NCBI GenBank assembly: GCA_963710815.1 | Contig: CAVQCA010000080.1 | Coordinates: forward strand, 1 to 64,000 | Reading direction: 5' to 3' | Length of the DNA: 64,000 nt | DNA from: CAVQCA01 sp963710815 | GTDB lineage: Bacteria; Pseudomonadota; Gammaproteobacteria; UBA9214 | In this document: positions 33,276-42,937 of the stretch, in pieces | Position numbering within the stretch: the stretch's first letter is position 1 | How the letters are laid out: the number at the start of each line of letters is the position of its first letter | Notes under the pieces: generated by a model | Told to the model about the DNA's origin: nothing | Seen by the model: the letters and a program-made list of their open reading frames with translations, nothing else | The model's database searches: none | Made by a program: the position numbers and the translations under genes

Positions 33276-34235
33276 TTATAACCAGCGTTTTTTGCGGAAC
33301 AGCGCCAGCAGGACGACGACGATAACCGCCATGATGCCGAGCAGGATGAAATAGCCGGAATGGGCATGCAGCTCGGGAATGTACTCGAAGTTCATACCGT
33401 AGAGTCCGGCGAGGAAACTGAGCGGGACGAAGATCACGGTGACGATCGTCAGCACTTTCATGATCTGGTTCAGGTGATGCGAGGCGAGGGAGATGTAGCT
33501 ATCGACCAGGTCCACCGCGAGTTCGTAATAAAGCCCGCTCAGACTGACGGCGCGTTCCTGGTGTTCAAAGACGTCGTTGAGTTCATGCACGATATTCGCG
33601 CCGAAGAAGGGGGAGACGCTGTTTCTCAGGGCGGTGAAAACCTGCTGGTGGTAGGCGAAAATGCGCCGCAGTTTCTTCAAGTCCGATTTGTAGCCGGCCA
33701 GCTCACCGAGCAGCTCGTCGCGCGGCGAACTCAGTATCTCGTCCTCCAGTTCCTCCAGCCGCGGTTCCAGCGCGAGCAGGATGTCGAGATAACGATCGAC
33801 CATGATCCGGCAAAGCCGCAGGGCCAGCGCGGCGGGGCCAGCGGCGAGACGGCCGGCGTTCTCCTGCGCCTCGCGCCAGAGCTGATCGGTGCTGGGTGAC
33901 TCCGCCGAATGGCGCGTGACCAGAAAGCGCCTGCCGACAAAAAGCGCCAGCTGGATGGTGGAGAAATCGGTGTCCTTCGATTCCGCTGACAATCCCCGCA
34001 GGAGCAGGAATGTGTAATCCTTGAAATGTTCGAGCTTGGGCGGGTGCCGTTCGCGCAGCGCATCCGAGACGGCCAGTGGGTGCAGGCCGAACTCCTCACG
34101 CAGTAACCTACCCGTCACTTCGGGCGGTTCATCGCCCAGGTCGAGCCATATCAGCGTCCGCTCATCGGCCTTCCATTGCTCGACGAGCTCCCTGCCTCCG
34201 ATGTGCAACCGGCCATCGGGAATTTCAAACAGCAT
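33276..34235 (-). CDS. corA: CorA-family magnesium/cobalt transporter
   Basis: Inner-membrane divalent-cation channel. The 319-aa protein has a large cytoplasmic domain, a long helix (about residues 130-250) and two C-terminal membrane helices. The selectivity loop YGMNFE sits between them (LSFLAGLYGMNFEYIPEL). The tail RKKRW is basic as expected. I choose ATG 34235 (MLFEIPDGRLHIGG) because residues upstream look unrelated. It is divergent from cstA. The group also contains ZntB-like zinc transporters, so the ion is not certain. Confidence 0.92.
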   Translation of the reverse strand: MLFEIPDGRLHIGGRELVEQWKADERTLIWLDLGDEPPEVTGRLLREEFGLHPLAVSDALRERHPPKLEHFKDYTFLLLRGLSAESKDTDFSTIQLALFVGRRFLVTRHSAESPSTDQLWREAQENAGRLAAGPAALALRLCRIMVDRYLDILLALEPRLEELEDEILSSPRDELLGELAGYKSDLKKLRRIFAYHQQVFTALRNSVSPFFGANIVHELNDVFEHQERAVSLSGLYYELAVDLVDSYISLASHHLNQIMKVLTIVTVIFVPLSFLAGLYGMNFEYIPELHAHSGYFILLGIMAVIVVVLLALFRKKRWL

Positions 34236-34408
34236 GCAGCGTATCACGACCCTTCTCCCCTCCGCAGATCTGCACAACGACACCCTGTCCGTGTGCACCA
34301 ACGCCTGTCACGGTAACACAGGCAGCACCTGAAGGACGGCGGGTGCAAATAGATTTCAGAAAACAGCTGGTTTATGCTATCAGCCCTTTGCGGAAAAGGG
34401 TTTGAGCC

Positions 34409-36509
34409 ATGACTGTTCCCGTAAATAACACGCTGCGCCCGCAAACTCCGCTCGGCATGCTGATGTGGCTCGTCATTGCCGTGCTCGGCGCCGGCGCCGT
34501 GGGCGGCATCGCGCTGGCGCGCGGGGAGACCAGTCAACAGCCTGTGGTTCATCGTCGCCGCGGTGTGCGTGTACGCCATCGGCTACCGCTTCTACAGCGC
34601 CTTCATCGCCGCCCGGGTGCTGGTGCTCGACCCGACACGCGCGACACCGGCCGAACGCTTCAATGACGGGCGCGACTTCGTACCCACCAACAAGTGGATC
34701 GTGTTCGGCCACCACTTCGCCGCCATCGCCGGCCCCGGCCCGCTGGTCGGTCCGACGCTCGCCGCGCAGTTCGGCTATCTGCCGGGCACACTCTGGATCC
34801 TGATCGGCGCGGTGCTGGGCGGGTGCGTGCAGGACTTCGTGATCCTGTTCTTCTCCACCCGCCGCGACGGGCGCTCACTGGGGCAGATGGCGCGCGACGA
34901 GCTGGGTCCGATCGGCGGCGTGGCCGCGCTGCTCGGCGTGATGACCATCATGATCATCCTCATCGCCGTGCTCGGGCTGGTGGTGGTCAATGCCATGAAA
35001 CACAGCCCCTGGGCGACCTCGACCATCGCGGCCACTATCCCCATCGCCATCCTGGTCGGCCTGTACATGCGCAATCTGCGGCCCGGCCGCGTGCTGGAAG
35101 GTTCGCTGCTCGGCGTGGCGCTGTTGCTGTTCGCGGTGTGGAGCGGCGGCTGGGTGGATCATCACCCCGGTCTGCGCGGCTGGTTCGACTACGGCGCGCA
35201 GGATCTCGCGCTGCTGGTGATCGGCTACGGCTTCGCCGCCGCCGTGCTGCCGGTGTGGCTGCTGCTCGCCCCGCGCGACTACCTCTCGACCTTCATGAAG
35301 CTCGGCACGATCATCGCCCTCGCCGTCGCCATCGTGATCCTGCGCCCCGACATCCGCATGCCGGCGCTCACCCAGTTCATCGACGGCAGCGGGCCGATCT
35401 TCGGCGGCAAGTTGTTCCCGTTCGTGTTCATCACCATCGCCTGCGGCGCGATCTCCGGCTTCCACTCGCTGATCTCCTCGGGCACCACGCCCAAGCTGCT
35501 CTCGAGCGAGCGCGACATGCGCATGATCGGCTACGGCGGCATGATGATGGAGTCCTTTGTCGCCATCATGGCCATGATCGCCGCCACGGTGCTCGACCCC
35601 GGCGTATTCTTCGCCATCAACAGTCCGGCCGGCATCGTCGGCGTTGATCCCGCCGCCGCCGTGGCGACCATCTCCGGCTGGGGCTTTCCGGTCAGCGTTG
35701 AACAAATGCAGGCGCTTGCCCACCAGATGGGCGAGGCCACGCTGTTCGCGCGCACCGGCGGTGCGCCCTCGCTCGCGGTGGGCATGGCCAGCATCTTCTC
35801 CTCGGCGTTCGGTACCGGTCTGCTCGCCGTCTGGTATCACTTCGCCATCATGTTCGAGGCCCTGTTCATCCTCACCACGCTGGACGCGGGCACCCGCGTG
35901 GCGCGCTTCATGCTGCAGGACATGATCGGCAACGTCATCCCGGCGCTGGGACGCACCAGCTGGATTCCCGGTGTGCTGCTGACCAGCGCGGCGGTGGTCG
36001 CGGCCTGGGGCTACTTCCTGTATTCGGGCACCATCGATCCACTCGGCGGCATCAACAGCCTGTGGCCGTTGTTCGGCATCTCCAACCAGATGCTGGCGGC
36101 GATCGCCTTGTGCGTGGCGACCACCATCCTGATGAAAAGCGGGCGGGCACGCTACGCGGCAGTGACCGCGCTGCCACTCGCCTGGCTGGTCACCGTTACC
36201 AGCGCCGCGGCCTGGGAAAAACTCTTCAGCCCGGAACTGCGCGTCGGCTTCCTCGCCCACGCCGGCGACCTGGCCGCGAAGCTCGCCGGCGGTGCGATCG
36301 CCCCGGAGAATATCGCCAGGACCCAGCACCTCATCTTCAACGACCACCTGAACGCAGCGCTCACCCTGCTCTTCCTGGTGATCACCTGGGTGCTGGTGCT
36401 GGAAACGCTGCGGGTTTCCTGGCGCGCCGCCACCGGGCACGTGCGCCCGCCGCTCTCCGAGTCGCCGCACATCCCGTCACGGCTGGTGGAAAACTGGGTG
36501 CGCGACTGA
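34409..36509 (+). CDS. cstA: Carbon-starvation protein CstA (pyruvate/peptide transporter), frameshifted
   Basis: Multi-spanning inner-membrane transporter of the CstA family, which imports pyruvate or peptides under carbon limitation. The N-terminus MLMWLVIAVLGAGAVGG ... ARGET is followed by one extra base at about 34529-34533. The next frame continues VNSLWFIVAAVCVYAIGYRF. FVPTNKWIVFGHHFAAIAGPG and FHSLISSGTTPK are strong family signatures. The corrected length is 699 aa. A small inverted repeat (CCCTTT / AAAGGG at about 34383-34400) precedes the ATG. The stop overlaps the start of a ybdD-like gene, as in E. coli. Confidence 0.93.
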
Positions 36510-36694
36510 TGCGCGGGAGGACATTGCAACGGCTGTGGCGCGCGTTGCGCACCCTCAGCGGCGACGACGCCTACGAGCGCTATCTGGTACACTGGCACAC
36601 GCACCACGCCGGCGAGGGCGCGCCGCTCGATCGCAAGGCCTTCTTCAAGACGGAGCTGGAACGCAAATGGAACGGGATCAAGCGGTGTTGCTAA
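36509..36694 (+). CDS. ybdD: YbdD/YjiX-family small protein
   Basis: A 61-aa cytoplasmic protein whose ATG overlaps the cstA TGA. It has the family pattern GDDAYERYLVHWHTHHAGE, a FFKTELERKW segment and the terminal RCC. E. coli YbdD is the partner encoded after cstA and is thought to be needed for transporter activity. The pairing here is therefore diagnostic even though the gene is short. Confidence 0.9.
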   Translation: MRGRTLQRLWRALRTLSGDDAYERYLVHWHTHHAGEGAPLDRKAFFKTELERKWNGIKRCC

Positions 36695-36704
36695 ATCCGG
36701 TCAA

Positions 36705-36761
36705 GACGAAAAGGGGTCAGAACCCTTTTTCGATGAAAAAGGGTTCTGACCCCTTTTCGTC
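36705..36761. repeat. Perfect 57-bp palindrome overlapping a start codon
   Basis: Two exact 27-bp arms around a 3-base loop GAT. The arm contains GACGAAAAGGGGTCAGAACC and ends CCCTTTTTC. It lies 10 bp after the ybdD-like stop, so it could act as a terminator hairpin with the following CCCTTTTT. It also supplies the ATG and first codons of the next gene. Confidence 0.85.
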
Positions 36762-37278
36762 CCTTTTTACGTTGCTGTTGTTTGTGGCGAGCATGGGCTG
36801 CGCCCCGGCATCGGCCGCGCCAGCCATCCAGCCGATCAGCACCACCGTCATCAAGGCCACCACCGGCCTCTGTCACCGGGGCAAGACCTGTCATGTCGAC
36901 AAGGCGGGGGTCTGGATTCCGGATCGGGACGTGGCCATCGTCGCAGCCTCCATCGCCGAACAGGTCGATGTGGCGCTGTACGTCGATATCGAGATCAGCA
37001 CCAAGCCCGAGATGTACCAATGCAATGAGGCGGACGCCACCGGCTGCATCTTTCGCACGAAATACTCGGGGCCGGGACTCTATGTTTACGGCGCAACCTC
37101 GGGCAACACCTACCTCGGCTCGAATGTGACCACCACCAACATCACCTTCCCCTCTGGCTATGGCATCGTGATCAAAAAAGGCGTTCCGGTCTACGTCCAT
37201 CTCGACGTGAGAAACGGCAGCCTGATCGACCTCAAGGTCGACCAGGACGCCTGGCTGTACTACGTCCCGCTCGACTAA
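36733..37278 (+). CDS. Exported protein of unknown function
   Basis: A 181-aa protein. The hydrophobic segment LFTLLLFVASMGCAPASA (about residues 11-28) is a plausible signal peptide; the lipobox fit (SMGC) is weak. The mature part is rich in Thr, Val and Tyr, with three cysteines near its start (LCHRGKTCH, QCNEADATGC), and looks like a small beta-sandwich. I recognise no family. The start codon and residues MKKGSDPFS are encoded by the 57-bp palindrome, so the native start may have been lost or created by that repeat. Confidence 0.6.
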   Translation: MKKGSDPFSSLFTLLLFVASMGCAPASAAPAIQPISTTVIKATTGLCHRGKTCHVDKAGVWIPDRDVAIVAASIAEQVDVALYVDIEISTKPEMYQCNEADATGCIFRTKYSGPGLYVYGATSGNTYLGSNVTTTNITFPSGYGIVIKKGVPVYVHLDVRNGSLIDLKVDQDAWLYYVPLD

Positions 37279-37359
37279 CCCGGCATCCCCGAAGCGGGAC
37301 GCTCCCGACATTATCACTTCCCTTGTCGATCCCGGTGCGCCGGGATTCTACCGGCTGGT

Positions 37360-37809
37360 GCACCCCACCAGGGTAGGCGGGCACCGTGAATGAGCAGGGT
37401 ACGCAGATAGACGTCGCCCCGTTTACTCATCCCCAGAAGGGTCGCCTTGCCGCCACTGGAGTGCTGCCGAGGCGGCAACCCCAACCAGGCGGAGAGTTGC
37501 CGTCCGTTCGTGAAGCTCTTCCCGTCTCCGATCGAGGCCAGCAGTGCGCTGGCCGTGATCGGGCCAATGCCGGGTATTTCGGCCAGTCTCCGACTTGCTT
37601 CGTTGTCCCGATGCTATCAACTTCCTCGCCCAGTAGTGGGCGCTGCCACACGCCTTCATCCCAATCAGGCAGGGCAGGAGGTTGGCGAAGTACGTCAACA
37701 CACCCTAGCGTTTGAGTTGCCGGCGTACGGTCACCTTGCCGCGTTCGTTCACGCCGTGGACCTGCAATACCGCCTTTGCCAGATCAATTCCAACCGTTGT
37801 AATCTTCAT
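37360..37809 (-). pseudogene. IS110-family transposase remnant
   Basis: The start MKITTVGIDLAKAVLQVHGV is the N-terminal DEDD-type motif of IS110 transposases. It is followed by a TAG stop after RRQLKR. Reading on, YFANLLPCLIGMKACGSAHYWAR continues the N-terminal domain. The sequence then jumps directly to a frame reading IPGIGPITASALLASIGDG and SAWLGLPPRQHSSGGKATLL, the C-terminal IS116/IS110/IS902 domain. The middle is deleted. The gene is dead. No intact IS ends were found. Confidence 0.85.
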
Positions 37810-38015
37810 CTCGGACGCTTCTTTCCAGTTAGTGGGGTTAGATACACCGCCACTTTGGCGTTTCGATGCCGTTTCAGGAAAGGGGCGTCCATTCCATTAA
37901 AGCCGGGGGCTTACCTCATACTGAGTCAATGCATCCCTTGGGAGCACTGGCAGAGGGTTATTATCAAGGCCTCTGCACGACGCAGGGTCGCCAGTCCAAA
38001 GATGCCCGATTGGTC

Positions 38016-38158
38016 ATTGGCCGGTGAAGCAGCCGCTCGAGCAACACCAGGGAGAGCATGGCATAGCGATCCTTGCGGTTCTTGCCCTGTTCAATGCGCA
38101 GCGTCATGCGGTTGCTGTCGATATCGCCAACCTTCAACGCCATGACCTCGCTGGCCGT
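38016..38158 (-). pseudogene. Tyrosine-recombinase (integrase) fragment
   Basis: On the minus strand the sequence reads TASEVMALKVGDIDSNRMTL and then RIEQGKNRKDRYAMLSLVLL. This is the box I region of phage-type integrases and IS-associated tyrosine recombinases, including the conserved R of KDRYA. The start of the domain is cut off exactly at the stop codon of the FG-GAP gene, and nothing after LLHRP is recognisable. Between this fragment and the IS110 remnant (37810-38015) I see no gene. Confidence 0.75.
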
Positions 38159-40173
38159 TAAAACCGAACGGATTTAAGATATACCTGAGATACGGGCACC
38201 TGTTGGGCGGCATAAGGCGACTCGTCCTCGATGTAATAGCGTTTGACGCCAGCCTTGGCTGCGGCGCGCAAGATGGCAGGGAAATCTAGCTGACCTGTAC
38301 CGAGAGCAACGCTGGTAGAATAAGGCGCGCGTCCGATGGGCTTGCCGTGGGGTTCCCCCTTCCGGAGATCTTTGAGATGCATCAGTTCAAAACGGTTCGG
38401 ATATTTTGTCAAGTAAGCCACCGGGTCACCACCACCATAGTAGAACCAAAAGACGTCCATCTCGTATGTCACGTTTTCCGGCTCGGTGAGTTGGAGCAGA
38501 TCGTCGAACAGGTTCCCGTTGGCCGTGTGGACAAATTCAAAGCCATGGGGGTGGTAGGCGAATCGCAGACCGTACTTTTTCAAAGCCGCGCCCCAACGAT
38601 TTAAATCTGCAGCAGCTTTTTTGGATTCGTCAAGCGTCAGGGTTCCTTTGTGTGGAAATTCAGATACAACGACGTAATGGGCTCCAAGCGCCTTGGCGTC
38701 CGCTGCGACGGCATCTACGTTTTGGGACAGTGCCTTATAGTGTGTGACGATGCTGCTGCAAGTAAGACCGTGTTGGTCCAACAGTCGCCTAAACTCTGCC
38801 GCTGATTTTCCATAATAACTTGACGTTTCGACATCCGTAAAGCCAAGCCGGTGAATCAATGCCAACGTGCCCACCAAATTTTGTTTGAGCTCATCGCGAT
38901 ATGTCCAAAGTTCCATACTAAGAGGCCCGGCAAAGTTTCCCTTCGAAGCCTGCGTCCCATTCCCTTGGTTCACCCAGATGTCAACGCGCGGAGTATCGAA
39001 GTGGTAAGGTTTGTCAAGTATGTCCAACCGTCCATCACCATTAAGATCAGCAACCCTGGCCTCGTGAAATCCGATACCTTTGGAAAACAAGGTTGTGGTA
39101 AAGTTGCCATGGCCGTCGCCATAGAGAATCCATGCGCGAGCGTTAGTATTGTTGGGAGATGCGCCAGGCCTATTATCCCATTGCCCCATCTCCGCTGTAA
39201 AAATATCCAGGTTTCCATCGCCGTTGATGTCACCCAACGCAAGGCTATGCCCATGAATTTCCGTGGTGCCGAGCAGATCGCGGCTGTGCCAAGCTTTAGG
39301 ATCGGTCGGGTCACCATGGCACTCAAAAAACAACAGCGGCCCATCGCCATCGCCCGAAGACTCCACGATCTGGGGAATCTTGCCTGGTTCGAACCAGCCA
39401 GCGGCGAGGCGTCCCGGGTGATCAGTGAATTGAATTGGTTTGAATTCGGTGCCGCGGATGTGTTTAAACCACCACATGCCCGCCACCAAGTCAGGATGAT
39501 TGTCACCGTCAATATCGCATACTGCCATACCCTCTTGTTTCAGATGGGCCGTTACCTTCGATACATCGAGGATTTCAGTCAATGGCCATGGGCCGGATTG
39601 ACGCGGATTCTCAGGGATCTCGGCGAGGAAAAGTTTCTTCGCTTTTTGATTCCAGAACATGAGCTGCGGCTTGCCCGTGCCCATAAAGTCTGCTACAGCC
39701 TGATCGTGGTGTTGGCCAACCCCGCTCTTTTTGATAACGTGCCGCTTCCACGGGATCTTCGGAGCGAAATTCGGGCGGGGGTTCTCATACCACCACATCT
39801 CATTGCTTTTATAGTCGCCTCCGACGATGAAATCAGGATCGCCGTCACCATCGACGTCGTAAGAGAAACCGCCCGCTTCCGTTCGCCGTGGTCCATCGTC
39901 TATCACATATTTATCCCAGCCCGTGGCGGTGCGCCGCAACCAGATAATCCCAGGCACCTGAGTGCGTTCACACAAAACGATGTCGTTCACGCCATCACCG
40001 TCAATGTCGAAGACGACGGCAGTGGTTTGCTGGGGACCGCCGAAAGGTTCGGGTAACTTGCCATTTCGGCTGGAAAGATGCTCCCAAGTGGGCACTGGGA
40101 AATTACCTGCAAAGACAGGAAGAGTGGTTGACACGAATAAGGCCAGAATGGCCAAGGTCGAGTAGCTTTTCAT
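38158..40173 (-). CDS. Exported FG-GAP repeat protein fused to a sugar-isomerase TIM barrel
   Basis: A 671-aa protein. A signal peptide at about residues 1-22 (LAILALFVSTTLPVFA) precedes an FG-GAP/VCBS-type beta-propeller region (about 30-420) with calcium-type repeats DIDGDGVND, DVDGDGDPD, DIDGDNHPD, DINGDGNLD and DLNGDGRLD. Residues about 425-671 are a xylose-isomerase-like TIM barrel (IHRLGFTDVETSSYYGKSA, YEMDVFWFYYGGGDP, FELMHLKDLRKG). This pairing is more typical of Planctomycetes, Verrucomicrobia and Acidobacteria than of Gammaproteobacteria. Base composition is lower in GC than neighbours. The stop abuts an integrase fragment. Horizontal transfer is likely; the sugar substrate is unknown. 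Confidence 0.82.
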   Translation of the reverse strand: MKSYSTLAILALFVSTTLPVFAGNFPVPTWEHLSSRNGKLPEPFGGPQQTTAVVFDIDGDGVNDIVLCERTQVPGIIWLRRTATGWDKYVIDDGPRRTEAGGFSYDVDGDGDPDFIVGGDYKSNEMWWYENPRPNFAPKIPWKRHVIKKSGVGQHHDQAVADFMGTGKPQLMFWNQKAKKLFLAEIPENPRQSGPWPLTEILDVSKVTAHLKQEGMAVCDIDGDNHPDLVAGMWWFKHIRGTEFKPIQFTDHPGRLAAGWFEPGKIPQIVESSGDGDGPLLFFECHGDPTDPKAWHSRDLLGTTEIHGHSLALGDINGDGNLDIFTAEMGQWDNRPGASPNNTNARAWILYGDGHGNFTTTLFSKGIGFHEARVADLNGDGRLDILDKPYHFDTPRVDIWVNQGNGTQASKGNFAGPLSMELWTYRDELKQNLVGTLALIHRLGFTDVETSSYYGKSAAEFRRLLDQHGLTCSSIVTHYKALSQNVDAVAADAKALGAHYVVVSEFPHKGTLTLDESKKAAADLNRWGAALKKYGLRFAYHPHGFEFVHTANGNLFDDLLQLTEPENVTYEMDVFWFYYGGGDPVAYLTKYPNRFELMHLKDLRKGEPHGKPIGRAPYSTSVALGTGQLDFPAILRAAAKAGVKRYYIEDESPYAAQQVPVSQVYLKSVRF

Positions 40174-40779
40174 GAGGTTAATGGGACCGATGATTTAATA
40201 GCAGTGTAACAAACTGCGCAGAAGAGGGATTTAGCCTCTGCGGAAAATTCTTTCGCACTCCTGGAAACGTCGGCTAACTGCTGTTTGGCCGCAAGCTTGC
40301 GGCAGTAAAGCTGGCTGGAACAATTTTCGGCCTAACATTGGTCTTGCCGCAACGACCGCATTTCGCAAATTGGAAAACATAAATGTGTAGGAAAAATATC
40401 ATGAACAGAGAATGCAATCCGGATAGGTGTCGTTTCGTGGGCGCTTACGGTTAACAAGACCGTCTACCAGATCGGCTGAAGAATCATTGAAACAGTAAGC
40501 TAATGAGTTGAGAGAGGTAACCTGCCAACGATTGCGAAGACTTTGTAACAAACGATGACACAACAGGTCAGACCGGCGTAGCGAAAATCTGATAGTCCCC
40601 GTGGTCAGCCAAGACCGCGCTACCGACAAGGACGATACGCGCGCATTTCATCGAGGCCAGGGGCATAACACCCCCGTTAACAAGGCCGGATATACGGAAG
40701 CAATCCTGTCCCTGTCATCTACGTCACAAAGACTTGCAAAATGGGAGGAGACCATATAATGGGCCTACGCGCCTTCGCT
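40174..40779. other. Intergenic region, no gene recognised
   Basis: About 600 bp of AT-richer sequence between the FG-GAP protein and the glycosyltransferase. A 76-codon open frame on the minus strand at 40399-40629 matches nothing I recognise. I see no K, P or Q repeat here, unlike the gaps outside the island. Confidence 0.5.
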
Positions 40780-41712
40780 TCACTCTCCATGGCGCACAGC
40801 GCCGGCGCCGGAGCGGTTCATGATCAGTTTCTGAACGACGAGCACCACATCTTTCCCCAAGGCCTTAAAGTGCTGCGGTAAAAGTGCCCAACGGACAACT
40901 TGCGTATAACAATATAAACGCTGGAATACATTGACTGGCGCAGTCCTTACGGCCTTCAGATAACCGAATAAAGCTTGCCACTTTGGCAGTACTATCTTGT
41001 TTTCCAAAGAAGTGTCAAACCACGCAATACGATGTCTCTCGAGTCGCAAAGCGCCATTTGTAGATTGTTCTGGATGTGATCTTCTATAAAACACAGCTTC
41101 AGGCATTACATAGTATCTGCCATATAATGCTAATTCTGCCAGAAACACCAGATCTGAAGACGGGTAACTTCCAAGAAGTGATGTCCGTGCAACGCTATCC
41201 ACCCGCATAAGCCCATAAACATAATTACCCGACGAATTGTTGAGCATAAAGTCCCGAAATCTCATTTGAGGACTTGGATTATATGCATCCACTTTGTAAT
41301 CATATTCTGCTAAGTACTGCCCGTTTTTATCAATAATGCGCGTCTGTGGCAGACACGAAACCACATCTGGATTCTTATCAAGAACCTCTACACATCCGGA
41401 CAAAAAATCCGGGGATAACTTATCGTCATAGCTGGACCACTTAAAGTATTCGCCCTTTGCCAATTCAAAAACGAGATTATGGTTGGGAGCAGCACCTAGA
41501 TTCCTGTCATTCCGGTAATATCTTAGTCGCCGGTCATTTTGAGCATATTTCAGACAAATATCCCGGGTGCGGTCATTTGAGGCATTATCAGAAATGATGA
41601 GCTCGAAATTCCTATATGTCTGGACAAGGATAGATTCCAACGCTTCTTCAAGATATTTCTCTGCATTGTATGCGGGTAGACCAATACTTACTCTTGGTTC
41701 ATTGCTTATCAT
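40780..41712 (-). CDS. Family 2 glycosyltransferase
   Basis: A 310-aa GT-A fold transferase. The opening VSIGLPAYNAEKYLEEALES and the nucleotide-sugar pocket LIISDNASNDRT are standard GT2. WSSYDDKLSPDF carries the acidic metal-binding pair. Such enzymes add a sugar during O-antigen, capsule or exopolysaccharide synthesis; donor and acceptor are unknown. It diverges from the rfbF operon across a 449-bp AT-rich spacer. Confidence 0.88.
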   Translation of the reverse strand: MISNEPRVSIGLPAYNAEKYLEEALESILVQTYRNFELIISDNASNDRTRDICLKYAQNDRRLRYYRNDRNLGAAPNHNLVFELAKGEYFKWSSYDDKLSPDFLSGCVEVLDKNPDVVSCLPQTRIIDKNGQYLAEYDYKVDAYNPSPQMRFRDFMLNNSSGNYVYGLMRVDSVARTSLLGSYPSSDLVFLAELALYGRYYVMPEAVFYRRSHPEQSTNGALRLERHRIAWFDTSLENKIVLPKWQALFGYLKAVRTAPVNVFQRLYCYTQVVRWALLPQHFKALGKDVVLVVQKLIMNRSGAGAVRHGE

Positions 41713-42161
41713 CCGTCAGAATCCTGATTGCATTTACTTCTTTTGGGAATTCACCATCTCAAATAGTCGTTGATTAGCCAATTGTCCCGAATTCGAATTG
41801 CCGGATAGAAGTCTTCAATAGATTAACACCCAGGTTCTCAGCTAACTACCAGATTAATTCAATTAATGACGATAATGTTTCCTGAGAAATGTTTATCATC
41901 CAGTGATGATAATCACGTATACAGGATTAAATAAGTCAAGCTAACCGTTGATTATATTCAAATATAGGCTGCATCGAGCAATACATATCTGGGCCGGACT
42001 CTGTTCGGCTACTTAAGATCCGGAGCCGTCGGCCAAGCGTGACCTGCTAGGTAAATCGGCTTCGTGCATTATTAATTTAATTAAATTTAGAAAGTTATTG
42101 TTTTGTTGGTAAATATTGTGTCAAAGTGGTATTGATTGCCAAGATCTTGGAGGCTAGCGCG
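41713..42161. other. AT-rich divergent intergenic region
   Basis: A 449-bp spacer between the glycosyltransferase and rfbF, the most AT-rich stretch of the window (for example TTAATTTAATTAAATTTAG near 42070). It probably carries both promoters, but I could not settle on one -35/-10 pair. No gene or repeat element seen. Confidence 0.5.
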
Positions 42162-42936
42162 ATGAAGGTTGCAATCCTGGCTGGTGGGCTAGGTACCCGT
42201 TTGGCCGAGGAGACGGAAGTTAAACCTAAACCCATGGTAGAGGTTGGTGGTCAACCGATCCTGTGGCATGTCATGAAGCACTATGCACATTACGGGTATA
42301 CCGATTTTGTGATTGCCCTTGGTTACAAGGGTGAATATATCAAGCGCTGGATGAGAGATTTCAGCTCAATGCATAGCAATATGACAGTAAAGACCGGAAG
42401 CGGTGATGTCATACTCCATAATAATACTGACACTGACTGGTCCGTTGACCTGATAGATACGGGGGCAGGTTCTGCTACCGGTGGACGAATCAAGCGTATG
42501 GCTCCATGGATTGGTGAGGGCACCTTTATGCTGACCTGGGGAGACGGCGTCTCGAATGTGGACTTGCATGCACTGCTCGGCATTTCACCGTTCACATGGG
42601 AAGCTTGCAACATTGACGGCTGTGCGTCCACCTGCTCGTTTTGGCCACATCGAGTTCAAGGGGGATCAGGTTCAGACTTTTACGGAGAAGCCACAGACTG
42701 CTGAAGGCTGGATTAATGGTGCATTCTTTGTGCTAGAGCCTGGAATATTCCAGTACATCGATGGAGATGATACGCAGTGGGAAAAGGAACCCCTGGAGCG
42801 TCTGGCATCCGAAGGTGAACTCATGGCGTATCGGCACAATTCATTCTGGCAATGTATGGATACCGTGCGTGACAAGAAACTTCTGGAAAAATTATGGCAG
42901 GAGGGCAATCCGCCCTGGAAGACCTGGAGCAAGTGA
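42162..42936 (+). CDS. rfbF: Glucose-1-phosphate cytidylyltransferase, frameshifted
   Basis: Makes CDP-glucose from CTP and glucose-1-phosphate, the first step to CDP-linked deoxysugars. The N-terminus MKVAILAGGLGTRLAEETEV with KPKPMVEVGGQPILWH is diagnostic. A single extra base near 42579 breaks the frame after SNVDLHALL; the next frame continues AFHRSHGKLATLTAVRPPAR and IEFKGDQVQTFTEKPQ. The corrected length of 257 aa equals Salmonella RfbF. The stop is one base before the epimerase ATG, so the genes are coupled. The usual next enzyme, CDP-glucose 4,6-dehydratase (rfbG), is not in the window. Confidence 0.92.
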
Positions 42937-42937
42937 A

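Noticed and set aside
36535..37278. Longer start for the secreted protein, inside the ybdD-like gene
   Set aside because: The first part is an out-of-frame reading of the ybdD-like gene and the palindrome; the signal peptide begins after the ATG at 36733.
40399..40629. 76-codon minus-strand frame in the island gap
   Set aside because: No ribosome site, no family resemblance and no support from neighbours.
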